A DNA stretch of 64,000 nucleotides from Dyadobacter linearis. GTDB taxonomy: Bacteria > Bacteroidota > Bacteroidia > Cytophagales > Spirosomataceae. Every line of letters starts with the position of its first letter. The stretch's first letter is position 1. The position numbers and the translations under genes were made by a program. The notes beneath the pieces were generated by a model. The model worked only from the letters and a program-made list of their open reading frames with translations, ran no database searches and was not told the DNA's origin. Positions 8,280 through 17,488 of this stretch are shown one piece after another. The stretch lies in contig NZ_CAJRAU010000006.1 in NCBI RefSeq assembly GCF_907165045.1, forward strand, positions 1 to 64,000. Direction: 5' to 3'.

Positions 8280-11200
8280 TTATTTGGTCAACACAATCCG
8301 TCTCGTTTGCGTCTTCCCTTCAGTTTTAATCATAAAAATATACATCCCTGATACCTGCTGCCTAAGGTCAATGGACTCCTGAATGGTTTTTCCCGCACCA
8401 GTATCCGACTTTTGCCAAACAGTTTGACCAAGCATATTCGTTACAGACAGATTTGCATGCTTACTCTTACCCAGGTAAAAGCTCGCAACTACTTGCCCGT
8501 CGGTTGGGTTGGGTGAAACAGTTATCTCTGCATATTCTAACTCATTTCCGGGTTGGAGCTCTACTTCTTCTACCACAGCTATTCTCGCTGGCGATGCGCA
8601 GGTTACTGCCCTTGGTGAACCTGGCACGATGTAACTGGTACCTTTCACGCGGAGACTGATCGAATGGGTTTTCCCATCTTTCATTGCTATCGGTGTAGAA
8701 AGATTGAAACCGTAATTACCAGTACCAAACCCTTTGTTTTTTATATCTTCCCGATACAGGCTGGCTGTGACAGTACCAAAAACCGTCGTCCCCTCGATTA
8801 TCTCAAGTGTCATTGTTTTCTCGGGATAGTTTTTATCCCATGCCCAACCTTTTATCGTAGCGCAGCTTAGATAATCAAACCCTCCACCGTACAAGGCTGG
8901 TAGTGAACAATTGACAGATTTTGGTGAGCCTGTCAGAATTGTACTGGTGCCTTTGATACGCACACTGACAGCATGGGTCGCCCCGTCTTTTAGAATAGCA
9001 GGCGCTGGTATAGAAAATCCATAGTTTCCAGTGCCCATGCCAGCTGTCTTCAGGTCTGCACGGTATGTATCTGCTATCACTGTTGCCAGAATAGTACTGC
9101 CTTCCATTACCTCCACAGTCAATACCTTCGCAGGATAGTTTTTATCCCAGGCAAAGCCTTTGATGAAGTTACAATCCGCACTTTCAAGCGTTCCCGCATA
9201 GGCTGTCGGGACCGCGCAGGTGACAGATCGGGGTGAACCGGGAACAATGTAAGTGGTACCTTTTACCCGTACACTCAAGATGTGGGCAGCGCCATCTTTT
9301 AAAGAAGCAGGAAGCGGAATCTCAAACCCGTAGATACCTGTGCCGAAGCCTCTTGTTTTGATATCTTCCCGGTACTTGTTGGCCAACACAGTTGCAATTA
9401 CTGTGCTGCCTTCCATGATCTCGACAGTCAATGCCTGATCGGGATAGTTCTTGTTCCATGCCCAACCTTTGATCGTAGCGCAGCTTAAAAAGTCAAATCC
9501 GCCGCCGTAAGATGCTGGTAATGCGCAGTTCACTGATTTTGGTGAGCCTGTCAGAATTGTACTGGTGCCTTTGATACGCACACTGACAGCATGGGTCGCC
9601 CCGTCTTTTAGAATAGCAGGCGCTGGTATAGAAAATCCATAGTTTCCAGTGCCCACGCCAGCTGTCTTCAGGTCTGCACGGTATGTATCTGCTATCACTG
9701 TTGCCAGAATAGTACTGCCTTCCATTACCTCCACAGTCAATACCTTCGCAGGATAGTTTTTATCCCAGGCAAAGCCTTTGATGAAGTTACAATCCGCACT
9801 TTCAAGCGTTCCCGCATAGGCTGTCGGGACCGCGCAGGTGACAGATCGGGGTGAACCGGGAACAATGTAAGTGGTACCTTTTACCCGTACACTCAAGATG
9901 TGGGCAGCGCCATCTTTTAAAGAAGCAGGAAGCGGAATCTCAAACCCGTAGATACCTGTGCCGAAGCCTCTTGTTTTGATATCTTCCCGGTACTTGTTGG
10001 CCAACACAGTTGCAATTACCGTGCTGCCTTCCATGATCTCGACAGTCAATGCCTGATCGGGATAGTTTTTGTTCCAGGCCCAACCTTTGATCGTAGCGCA
10101 GCTTAAAAAGTCAAAACCGCCGCCGTACAAGGCTGGTAGCGCACAGGTCACATTCTTTGGAGAGCCACCTAAAATAATGCTCGTACCCTTTATCCGAACG
10201 CTTAAAGCGTGTGCTTTTGCATCCCGTAATGCAGATGGTAAATTAAAACTGAAACCGTATTTGCCTGTCCCGGTACCTGCTTGTTCAAGATCTGACCGGT
10301 AGATATCTGCCGTATCAGTAGCCCATATCTTGGTCCCCTCCATCAACTCCACGACAACTGCTTTATCTGGATAACTTTGATCCCATGCGAATCCTTGAAT
10401 GGTATTGCAGTCAGCGCTTTCCAGCATACCCGCGTGAGACGAGGGAACTGCGCATGTAAGCGTGCGGGGCGAGTTTTTAAGAACGAACGACGTACCTTTG
10501 ATTCTGGCACTCAACTCATGTGTTTTTCCATCTTTTAAAGCAGCAGGTAAGGGAACACTATAACCGTAATTAGCTGTTCCGATTCCACCATCCTGTAAAT
10601 CCTGGCGAAATGCATTTGCAACTACGGTAGCATATATTGTAGTCCCTTCGTACACCTCAATGGTCATCGCGGTCTCAGGATAAATTCTGTCCCAGGCCCA
10701 CCCGTAAAGTTTCTGACAATCAGCATATGCGTAGCCGTCGAACTGTGATGCAGAGCAGGTGATGCTTTTGCTGCCGGTAATCAGATAACTCTTTCCTTTG
10801 ATTCGGATGCGTAACTGATGATTTTTACCATCTTTCAAGCTTAGTGGTAGGGCAATATTAAACCCATACTTGCCCGTGCCTATTCCCGCATTTTTAAGGT
10901 CGGCACGATAGATATTTGCGATGCCACTTCCGTGAACGGTTGTTCCTTCCACTATTTCAAACTCGAGGGCAGCATTGGGATTGTTTTTGTCCTGCATCCA
11001 GCCTACGATATTTCCACAATCAGCCGTTTCGAAGGTGCCGGCGTAAGAACAGTTGATCGTTTTAGGTGAGCCAGTCAGGACATAGGTGCTGCTACGCACT
11101 CTGACGCTAAGCTCCTGTCCTTCCCCATTCATTAAATTACTCGGCACCTGAACCCGAAATCCATACTTGCCCGTACCTTTCCCGGCACTTGCAAGATCGC

Positions 11201-12005
11201 TCCGGGAATTGCTTGCAACAAAAGTCGCATGTACTGTTCCTCCGACAACCAATTCGAGTGTCAGCGCAGCTTCCGGATGGTTTTTATCCCAGGCCCACCC
11301 AGCTATTTCCGAACAACCGGCAGTCTCGAACTCGCCTTCGTAGCTCGCTGCAACGTTGGCTACATTCAGCGCAGCAAATGTGTAAGCACGGTATTGATTC
11401 GGGACAATCTTTCCAACTGTTGAAATCGATCCTTTTGACAAGGAACTTGGTCCACTCAAAAGAGCGACCTCATCTACGGTGGAAGTTATGATTTCCCATT
11501 TTGAAGTACTGGTACTCCATCCAACCAGTGCCAGATTTTCTAGTGACTGCTCAGTCAAAGTAGCAATATCGCTCGATGCATCCCAGGTGAAAGAGAGTTT
11601 TGATGGGTTTGTACCGTCAACGTCCCAGTATTCTTTGTTGCTGACATTTTTGATACCGGTTTCTTTGCTGGCAGTCGAAAAAGGTGCTCCGCTTGGGAGT
11701 GTTGCCGCACCAGGATCGATTTTAAAGTATGCGCCAACTGTTCCATCCGCCTCCGCAGCGAATGGCCTGTAAATACCATTATCACCCACCGGAAAAGTAA
11801 AGTGAGTAGCACCGTACTTTTTTACATAACCGTCTACATGCTTTGTATTGCTTACACCAGTCAGCGTTGATGATGCTGAAAAACTGACCACACCTGGCGG
11901 AGAGCTTCGCTCTGTAACAACAATTCCGTTTTGCCCGTAGCCGAGTGTTATGCAAACAAACAGAAAAATCAGGCCTGATAGCGTACGTTGATGAATCTTA
12001 CTCAT
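8280..12005 (-). CDS. Large repetitive surface protein with type IX secretion sorting domain
   Basis: The protein has 1241 residues. A signal peptide ends near GYGQ (residue 25), followed by an N-terminal domain to about residue 215. Nine tandem repeats of about 95-105 residues follow. Each starts with a Cys-bearing block like SADCNxIKGFAWDKNYP, passes through GTGxYGF, and closes with KGTSxxLTGSPxxVxC. One Cys near each end suggests an intra-repeat disulfide. The last ~75 residues are a type A T9SS C-terminal domain: VSPNPTDGQ...LSVTNMLGQTVW...VSGMYIFMIKTEG...RIVLTK. It should be exported by T9SS and attached to the surface. Repeats 5-6 and 7-8 are nearly identical at DNA level. Function is unknown; adhesion is possible. 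It is the last gene of the operon with DUF1501 and DUF1800. Confidence 0.88.
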   Translation of the reverse strand: MSKIHQRTLSGLIFLFVCITLGYGQNGIVVTERSSPPGVVSFSASSTLTGVSNTKHVDGYVKKYGATHFTFPVGDNGIYRPFAAEADGTVGAYFKIDPGAATLPSGAPFSTASKETGIKNVSNKEYWDVDGTNPSKLSFTWDASSDIATLTEQSLENLALVGWSTSTSKWEIITSTVDEVALLSGPSSLSKGSISTVGKIVPNQYRAYTFAALNVANVAASYEGEFETAGCSEIAGWAWDKNHPEAALTLELVVGGTVHATFVASNSRSDLASAGKGTGKYGFRVQVPSNLMNGEGQELSVRVRSSTYVLTGSPKTINCSYAGTFETADCGNIVGWMQDKNNPNAALEFEIVEGTTVHGSGIANIYRADLKNAGIGTGKYGFNIALPLSLKDGKNHQLRIRIKGKSYLITGSKSITCSASQFDGYAYADCQKLYGWAWDRIYPETAMTIEVYEGTTIYATVVANAFRQDLQDGGIGTANYGYSVPLPAALKDGKTHELSARIKGTSFVLKNSPRTLTCAVPSSHAGMLESADCNTIQGFAWDQSYPDKAVVVELMEGTKIWATDTADIYRSDLEQAGTGTGKYGFSFNLPSALRDAKAHALSVRIKGTSIILGGSPKNVTCALPALYGGGFDFLSCATIKGWAWNKNYPDQALTVEIMEGSTVIATVLANKYREDIKTRGFGTGIYGFEIPLPASLKDGAAHILSVRVKGTTYIVPGSPRSVTCAVPTAYAGTLESADCNFIKGFAWDKNYPAKVLTVEVMEGSTILATVIADTYRADLKTAGVGTGNYGFSIPAPAILKDGATHAVSVRIKGTSTILTGSPKSVNCALPASYGGGFDFLSCATIKGWAWNKNYPDQALTVEIMEGSTVIATVLANKYREDIKTRGFGTGIYGFEIPLPASLKDGAAHILSVRVKGTTYIVPGSPRSVTCAVPTAYAGTLESADCNFIKGFAWDKNYPAKVLTVEVMEGSTILATVIADTYRADLKTAGMGTGNYGFSIPAPAILKDGATHAVSVRIKGTSTILTGSPKSVNCSLPALYGGGFDYLSCATIKGWAWDKNYPEKTMTLEIIEGTTVFGTVTASLYREDIKNKGFGTGNYGFNLSTPIAMKDGKTHSISLRVKGTSYIVPGSPRAVTCASPARIAVVEEVELQPGNELEYAEITVSPNPTDGQVVASFYLGKSKHANLSVTNMLGQTVWQKSDTGAGKTIQESIDLRQQVSGMYIFMIKTEGKTQTRRIVLTK
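8917..9508 (-). repeat. Long direct repeat, copy A (repeat domains 7-8)
   Basis: This segment matches 9535-10126 with a fixed offset of 618 bases (206 codons, two protein repeats). Over the first roughly 490 bases I see one substitution (Met/Val codon near 9036); the last 100 bases carry several. The reading frame is kept. Confidence 0.9.
9535..10126 (-). repeat. Long direct repeat, copy B (repeat domains 5-6)
   Basis: This is the partner of 8917-9508 at an offset of 618 bases. The near identity, including synonymous positions, points to recent duplication or gene conversion within the repeat protein gene and makes copy-number change by recombination possible. Confidence 0.9.
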
Positions 12006-12013
12006 AATTACAT

Positions 12014-13543
12014 TTATCCGGTTATCGTGACGCCATAGTCACCTAAGAATTTCAATTCCCCTCCAACCTTGACCTTCACATTCTTTACACTTATGTTTTG
12101 CCCTACTTCGATATTATGCCCTGTATTGACCTGCACAATATCCTTGGGCGATGGTACCCGCCCGGTAGACCATATATCCGGATTAATCCAGGCGCCCGAA
12201 GCCAGGGATTGCACCACTTCTGTGAAGAGTGAAGTAGTCTTGAAATCTCGATAGAGGACCCGGTCCGTAGTTGAATCTGCTGTGCCGAACCAGTCATTTA
12301 AAATATCTCCATAGACACGACGAAAATCGACCTGCATTTTGATATCCCTATTAGTAATTCCCGGAGAAGGCGATACTGGAAGTAACCCATTCACTAAATC
12401 CGGGTTATTACCTACAATCTGTCTTTTGATTCCTGTACCAAATACGAACATGGGCGCTCCTATTCCGTGATCTGTACCTTTGGAAGCGTTGGAAGTTGCC
12501 CTTCTTCCAAAATCCGAGAAGGTCATGCCGAGCACTTTATCCTCTGTTCCTTGTAGCTTGAGATCGTTCTGGAACGCAGCAATTCCGTCCGATAATTTTT
12601 TGAGAAGTTGGGCATGTATGCCTTCAAGAGGTGTGCTTCCAACCTGAGTTGAATGCGTGTCGAAGCCGCCAAGTTCTACATAATAGATTTTGGATTTCAG
12701 TCCTCCATGGATCAAACGGGCAACAATCTTTAACTGCTCAGCCAGCTCGTTCTTTTCAGTTGCAGCAGGATAAGCAGCCATATTGGTACCTGCGTCTGCA
12801 GCGGCTTTGATTTCCGATGCATAGCCTACTGCCAATGCTTGTTTTTGACGGATAAATGCAATGAGTTCACCAGCGTCACAGCAAGGCAGACTACCCAAGT
12901 CCCCAGTAGTCGACTCTCCTATCAGCTGATAAAAAGATTGGGGATTTTCGATGGTAACGCCCATCGACTGTTGATTTCCCAAAAGCGTCGTTGTGCTGAT
13001 CTGTCCGATCTGTATCGCCAACGGGTCCTCCATCTCGCCATTGGGATATCCGTCCGGGTAACCACTGTATCGTTCGTTCAGATATCGGCCTGCCCAGCCC
13101 GAGGTCGCGTACTGCGTAGAATCCACACCTGTCATCCAGATATCAGTGGAACGGTAATGCGATTGGTCCGGATTGGGATAGGACACAGAATGGATCATTG
13201 CGAGCTTCCCGTCGTCATACATTTGCCGCATCCCAGTCATTGCAGGGTGAAAACCGGTTTCGGCATTACCGGACAGCTTTAATACACTACTTTCCGGTAT
13301 TGCTATATTACTTCTGAGGCTCTGATACTGTGAATAATATTCTAGCGGAATCACAGTGTTTAGCCCGTCGTTTCCTCCTCCCAGGTAAATAATGACCAAG
13401 ATGCGATCATTATTCAGAGCAGAGGTCCTTTTTAATGACTGGACCAGCGCTGAGCTTTTTGCAAATGATTTTACCCCAAAGCCATTCAGCATCACGGGTA
13501 CCATCATTGCAGATGCTGCATTTAAAAAATCTCGTCTTTTCAT
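12014..13543 (-). CDS. DUF1501 family protein with Tat-like signal and added C-terminal domain
   Basis: This DUF1501 (sulfatase-superfamily-like) protein has about 509 residues. The N terminus MKRRDFLNAASAMMVPVML is a Tat-type signal, although only RR-DFL is conserved. Core motifs are LVIIYLGGGNDGLNTVIP, SHYRSTDIWMTG, YVELGGFDTHSTQVG and TFSDFGRR...GTDHGIGAPMFVFG. The last ~60 residues are an extra beta-rich module (GAWINPDIWSTGRVPSPKDIVQV followed by GH-I-V-G repeats) like those found in Bacteroidota surface proteins. An in-frame GTG precedes the chosen ATG by one codon. It lies 8 bases upstream of the T9SS gene and 9 bases after the DUF1800 gene, so all three are one operon. Biochemical function is unknown. 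Confidence 0.88.
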   Translation of the reverse strand: MKRRDFLNAASAMMVPVMLNGFGVKSFAKSSALVQSLKRTSALNNDRILVIIYLGGGNDGLNTVIPLEYYSQYQSLRSNIAIPESSVLKLSGNAETGFHPAMTGMRQMYDDGKLAMIHSVSYPNPDQSHYRSTDIWMTGVDSTQYATSGWAGRYLNERYSGYPDGYPNGEMEDPLAIQIGQISTTTLLGNQQSMGVTIENPQSFYQLIGESTTGDLGSLPCCDAGELIAFIRQKQALAVGYASEIKAAADAGTNMAAYPAATEKNELAEQLKIVARLIHGGLKSKIYYVELGGFDTHSTQVGSTPLEGIHAQLLKKLSDGIAAFQNDLKLQGTEDKVLGMTFSDFGRRATSNASKGTDHGIGAPMFVFGTGIKRQIVGNNPDLVNGLLPVSPSPGITNRDIKMQVDFRRVYGDILNDWFGTADSTTDRVLYRDFKTTSLFTEVVQSLASGAWINPDIWSTGRVPSPKDIVQVNTGHNIEVGQNISVKNVKVKVGGELKFLGDYGVTITG

Positions 13544-13552
13544 CACAGAATA

Positions 13553-15187
13553 TTAAAACAATTGATATTCAGCCATTCTCAACATATACTTAAGCAGGGC
13601 GCGGCAACGCCAGTTGATCGCCCCTTTTTTATTAGCATTAGTAGGGTCAGCTCTGTACGTGTCCCATTCCCTGATCCACGTTGTCCTCGCGCTGCTGTTC
13701 ATCATCATAATGGAATCTATCAGGAAGTCTTTCTGCGCCTGGTCCAGTTCGGTCGCAAACATATTCTTGCCCAACTCATTGAGAACATCTTCACAGGTTA
13801 TGGAAGGGGTTCCGGCCACATCAGAAAAATTCGGTTGAATGGCGGATAGTCTACTTACTATATCAATAGCCATCAGGCTGCCAGGCCTTATCGTAACCGT
13901 CGGATTAACGAACTTGTCTGTTCCTGCGCCTCTTAGACCCAGGGACGTTTCATTAATCCAGTTTCTTGAATAACCTGTCTGGAAATAAGGAATAGAGCCA
14001 AAAACAGAAGGTTGATTAAGGAAATTCAGTTGCAGAGCGTCCATTGTATTTGCCAGGAATGTCATCATGTTCCTGAAAGCCGCTGTATCGGTGGTAATAT
14101 TAGGCACAGGGATATTGAACAACCGGAGTGTTCCAATCATCAATTCAGAAGGTGCCTTTACAATCGCACCAATATTCCTGTTATCGTAAAAAATCTGGCT
14201 TTTCAGCAATTTGGCAAGAACAGGTGCGATTGCGAAGTTGTTTGAGCTACTCTTGAAAAACTCTGCAAGTGGAACGATAACCTGGTCCTCAATATCCTGT
14301 GTTACATTAGGGTTGACATACCAGCGATAAAGTTTCCGGCAAATAAACTTTGGCGTTTCATTGTGGCCCAACAACATGTCGACCAAATCGGCCAGTTCTT
14401 CATCACCAGCAGAGCTGCTGCTTCTACCCGTAATAACCCGATCGTTATAAAAAGACGAAAACACTTTGTCTGTGATATCGTGACGGCTTGCGGTAAAAAC
14501 AGCACCCAAAGAGTCTGAACCCATACCGGTTTGCGCCTTCACTTGCCAGCCTGTCAAGACCCTCGCGGCTGCCTTTACGTCATCTTCGGTATAATTCGGG
14601 TTCCCATTGAAGTCTTTCTGACCAACAGTAAACAGTTCCTGTAATTCCCTCGCGAAGTTCTCATTAGGCTGACCTTTCGTACTCTCATTCCCGTTCTGAA
14701 AATAGAGCATCGCAGGATCCTTTGATATTTGTATTACAAGTTCCCTGAAGTTGCCCAGCGCGCCACTTCTCAGAAGGCGGATATATTTGTCTACAGCACG
14801 ATAGTCCTCAAAAGATGCATAGGTCGTTACAAAATGATTTTGCCAGAATGCTGTGAGCTTCTCTAAAACAGACGGTTTTCCGTTCTGCTCGGCCATCAAA
14901 CCTATCCACCAGTATTTGATGTAGGAATAATAAGCAAAGTGCCGGGAGGTGTAAGGCTTATCAAGAAATGTAGCTCCGAAGTCAGATCTGGATTCCTGCA
15001 TTTCCACCGGTGGGGGCGGTGAGAGCGTAAAGGATGAATTATTAATTAAAAGATCAACTGCTTCCGAGGCCGTCTTGCCGGTAAGCGTATTAATTTCCTG
15101 CTGTGTAGGACCGAAAGTCGCTCTCCTGAGTAAATGAGCCGCAGTTTTTGAACTAAGAGTAGTGGTGTAAGTATCCAAATATGCCAT
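13553..15187 (-). CDS. DUF1800 family protein
   Basis: The protein has 544 residues and covers the whole DUF1800 domain. It starts with AAHLLRRATFGPTQQEIN, followed by KLTAFWQNHFVTTY, NENFARELQELFTVG, YTEDDVKAAARVLTGW, RHD...K and FICRKLYRWYVNP. All are typical blocks. DUF1800 genes are almost always paired with DUF1501, as here, and the pair is thought to act in the envelope, but the role is unknown. No signal peptide is visible at the N terminus (MAYLDTYTTTLSSKTAAHLL), which is notable beside a Tat-tagged partner and may mean co-export. It is first in the operon, behind the promoter at 15338-15370. Confidence 0.9.
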   Translation of the reverse strand: MAYLDTYTTTLSSKTAAHLLRRATFGPTQQEINTLTGKTASEAVDLLINNSSFTLSPPPPVEMQESRSDFGATFLDKPYTSRHFAYYSYIKYWWIGLMAEQNGKPSVLEKLTAFWQNHFVTTYASFEDYRAVDKYIRLLRSGALGNFRELVIQISKDPAMLYFQNGNESTKGQPNENFARELQELFTVGQKDFNGNPNYTEDDVKAAARVLTGWQVKAQTGMGSDSLGAVFTASRHDITDKVFSSFYNDRVITGRSSSSAGDEELADLVDMLLGHNETPKFICRKLYRWYVNPNVTQDIEDQVIVPLAEFFKSSSNNFAIAPVLAKLLKSQIFYDNRNIGAIVKAPSELMIGTLRLFNIPVPNITTDTAAFRNMMTFLANTMDALQLNFLNQPSVFGSIPYFQTGYSRNWINETSLGLRGAGTDKFVNPTVTIRPGSLMAIDIVSRLSAIQPNFSDVAGTPSITCEDVLNELGKNMFATELDQAQKDFLIDSIMMMNSSARTTWIREWDTYRADPTNANKKGAINWRCRALLKYMLRMAEYQLF

Positions 15188-15337
15188 TGATCACGATATT
15201 TAGTAGTAGTCTGGCAGTCAGACCGAGTACAGCGAATAGATTAAAAAATGCCTATCAAAAGGTTGATCGTGAAGGCCGGTCAGCTCAGTAATTTGAATAA
15301 CTAATCTCTCACGAACACCTATCAACTTTATTCTATA

Positions 15338-15370
15338 CAAAAGTACCAACATTAAGGTGATAACTACAAA
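15338..15370 (-). promoter_or_regulatory. Bacteroidota-type promoter for DUF1800 operon
   Basis: On the minus strand TTTG (15367-15370) is followed after 21 bases by TACTTTTG (15338-15345), which fits the -33/-7 consensus TTTG-N19-21-TAnnTTTG of the primary sigma factor in this phylum. It would give a leader of about 145 bases before the ATG at 15187. Confidence 0.55.
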
Positions 15371-15556
15371 GTAATTCTACGATTATTATAATAATTGTTC
15401 CATACCCAGTTTGTGTGTCATGAAAGTGGATATCCGTCGCATGAATGCGTGATGATAATCTGGGTTAGATTATTCGATAGGGACTAGATGGCTACTCTCA
15501 ATCCGGAATAATCCAATTTCTTTTTTTTCGCAGGACTGGCTGGCCGGGCCTATAAT

Positions 15557-15589
15557 TTTGTAGGATTTAATTTTTTAATCTTAAATTTG
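15557..15589 (+). promoter_or_regulatory. Bacteroidota-type promoter for the polysaccharide operon
   Basis: TTTG (15557-15560) and TAAATTTG (15582-15589) are spaced by 21 bases, in agreement with the phylum consensus. Transcription would start near 15596, about 70 bases before the phosphatase start codon. An overlapping TAATTTTG at 15553-15560 is a weaker alternative -7 element. Confidence 0.55.
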
Positions 15590-15665
15590 TCCAAATTCTA
15601 AATACGTTCCCGGCGCGAGGTGGATGTGCTGTTGTTGCATCACAGGCCATAAAAGCCAATAAAGT

Positions 15666-16403
15666 ATGTTTGACTGGCTATTTGATAAAAGAAAGAGAAA
15701 AGATGTAAGGCTTGACCACATCGGTATAGATATTCACTCACACCTGATTCCCGGAATAGATGATGGTGTTGAAACAGTCGAGGAAGCCGTTGCAATGGCC
15801 GCAAAAATGCAGTCGCTCGGATATTCAGAGATATTTACTACTCCTCACGTAATGTGGGATTGCTATCGAAATACGCCGGAGATTATATTGCAGGGGGTAG
15901 AAAAAGTACGACAGGCTGCAAAGGCTGCGGGATTGACAATCGGGATTAATGCTGCTGCTGAATACTTTATAGATGAGCACTTTAACGAAATGCTGGCCAA
16001 GGGTGAGCGGCTCCTCACCTTGCCGGGGAATCGGCTTTTGGTGGAGTTGCCCTATTCTACTCCGCTGATGAATACGTCGGAAAATATTTTCTCAATTCTC
16101 TCGAAAGGTTATCAGCCTGTCCTTGCACATCCCGAACGCTATACCTATTTTTTTTCCAACCCTGCCGAATATAAGAAACTAGCCGATGGAGGTTGCGAAC
16201 TTCAGGTGAACATCCTTTCTCTAACCGGCTATTATGGAGAGAATATCCTGAAAATGGCTGAATGGCTTCTCAAAAACAACCTCATTACATTCATAGGCAC
16301 TGATGCACATAAAATTCAGCATTTAGAGCTTATTAGTAAAAGTGACAAAAATAGCTGGGTGTCGAAATATCCTTTTAGCAACGAAAAACTCCTGGGCATT
16401 TGA
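15666..16403 (+). CDS. PHP-family protein-tyrosine phosphatase, CpsB/YwqE type
   Basis: This 245-residue metal-dependent phosphatase of the polymerase-and-histidinol-phosphatase fold dephosphorylates the Tyr-rich tail of the BY-kinase in capsule systems. Metal-binding motifs are visible in order: DIHSHLIPGIDDG (His24, His26), FTTPHVM, AAEYFIDEHF, LAHPERYTYF and the closing IGTDAHK. No signal peptide is present, so it acts in the cytoplasm. It is the first gene after the divergent promoter region and stands upstream of wza and the Wzc kinase, its presumed substrate. Length and motif set match CpsB/YwqE proteins of Gram-positive and Bacteroidota loci. Confidence 0.9.
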   Translation: MFDWLFDKRKRKDVRLDHIGIDIHSHLIPGIDDGVETVEEAVAMAAKMQSLGYSEIFTTPHVMWDCYRNTPEIILQGVEKVRQAAKAAGLTIGINAAAEYFIDEHFNEMLAKGERLLTLPGNRLLVELPYSTPLMNTSENIFSILSKGYQPVLAHPERYTYFFSNPAEYKKLADGGCELQVNILSLTGYYGENILKMAEWLLKNNLITFIGTDAHKIQHLELISKSDKNSWVSKYPFSNEKLLGI

Positions 16404-16432
16404 TTTTCCCGATTGAATTTATTCTATATTTG
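16399..16432 (+). promoter_or_regulatory. Candidate promoter for wza-wzc
   Basis: TTTG (16399-16402) is followed after 22 bases by TATATTTG (16425-16432), a match to TAnnTTTG with spacing one base longer than usual. It overlaps the phosphatase stop codon and would leave a leader of about 190 bases before wza. Confidence 0.4.
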
Positions 16433-16627
16433 TTCTGAGTTTTTGATTCGCAGCTTATTGAATATTACCGAGATTCGAAGAATCTCACCCAGATTACCTG
16501 ACGTTTAAATAGTAAAGTCGCGTAAAAATCGAGATCAAAAGCAATTTCATTTCAGAAGCCTGCTGCTCGACTAACACATTGATTTACAACGTACTTATTG
16601 CCACTATAATCTACTCATCGTTTTTCT

Positions 16628-17446
16628 ATGTCTCCATTCTCACCGAAACTTGTTAAATCACTTCTCATCCTGGTTGTTGTTTCCATGGCAATTTTCACGG
16701 GTACCACCTCCTGTGTATCGCCTAAATCGATTGTATATTTCCAAGGTGACACTACTCGGTTCTCGTCCGCAAAAATTCAGCAAAGTTACGTTCCGACTAT
16801 TGCAAGCAATGACATGCTTTCAATCATCATAGGGAGTTTGAACCCAGAAGCGAATGCCATATTTAATGCTGCAAATGAGTTTACCTCATCCTCCGTTAGC
16901 TACGGAGCCGGAAGCAGTGCTGCACGACAGCCGTTTGGTTATCTAGTAGATAGTGAAGGGAATATCGAATTGCCTCTGATCGGTAAAGTGCGCATCGCAG
17001 GTCTTCAGACGCAAGTAGCAGCTGATACGATCAGGCAACGACTTTTGGTTTACCTTAAAGAACCCTCAGTTAATATCAAGAATATCAACTTCAAAGTGTC
17101 AGTACTTGGGGAAGTAAACAGACCTGCGGTGTATGTGATCCCTGACGAAAAAATCACGCTGCCGGAGGTTCTCAGTCTTGCAGGTGACCTTACTATATTT
17201 GGGAAGAGAAGCAATGTAATGATTATCAGGGAAGAGAAAGGCGAACGCCAGTATGCGAGGGTTGACTTGACATCAAGGGAAATCTTTGAATCTCCCTATT
17301 ATTACCTGCATAAGAATGATGTGATTTATGTTGAGCCTATTAAAGCCCGCATGAACACCACAGACCGAGCTGTACAATTAGCTCCGATCTTCCTGAGTGC
17401 GATTACAGCAATCAGCCTTCTCGTATACCGCTTCGCAAGATTCTAA
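16628..17446 (+). CDS. Wza-type polysaccharide export lipoprotein
   Basis: This 272-residue outer-membrane export protein carries a lipoprotein signal with lipobox GTTSC (mature Cys29). A Poly_export domain covers residues ~50-140 (YVPTIASNDMLSIIIG; GYLVDSEGNIELPLIGKVRIAGLQ), and an SLBB-like domain covers ~145-235 (FKVSVLGEVNRPAVYVIP, LPEVLSLAGDLTIFGKRSNV). A C-terminal hydrophobic helix near residues 250-270 corresponds to the amphipathic or membrane helix of Wza. It forms the channel through which the polymer leaves the cell, docked to the Wzc kinase encoded 42 bases downstream. It is shorter than E. coli Wza, as usual in this phylum. Confidence 0.92.
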   Translation: MSPFSPKLVKSLLILVVVSMAIFTGTTSCVSPKSIVYFQGDTTRFSSAKIQQSYVPTIASNDMLSIIIGSLNPEANAIFNAANEFTSSSVSYGAGSSAARQPFGYLVDSEGNIELPLIGKVRIAGLQTQVAADTIRQRLLVYLKEPSVNIKNINFKVSVLGEVNRPAVYVIPDEKITLPEVLSLAGDLTIFGKRSNVMIIREEKGERQYARVDLTSREIFESPYYYLHKNDVIYVEPIKARMNTTDRAVQLAPIFLSAITAISLLVYRFARF

Positions 17447-17488
17447 TATTCAACGTTATCCAAAAATAAGCTCAACAAAAAAGAAAAT

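Larger units (their letters stand above)
15188..15665. other. Divergent intergenic region between DUF1800 and the polysaccharide operon
   Basis: These 478 bases hold no convincing gene. They contain one promoter-like element facing left (15338-15370) and one facing right (15557-15589), each a -33 TTTG and a TAnnTTTG spaced 21 bases apart. About 190 bases lie between the two; I see no further clear repeat or operator in them. Confidence 0.6.
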
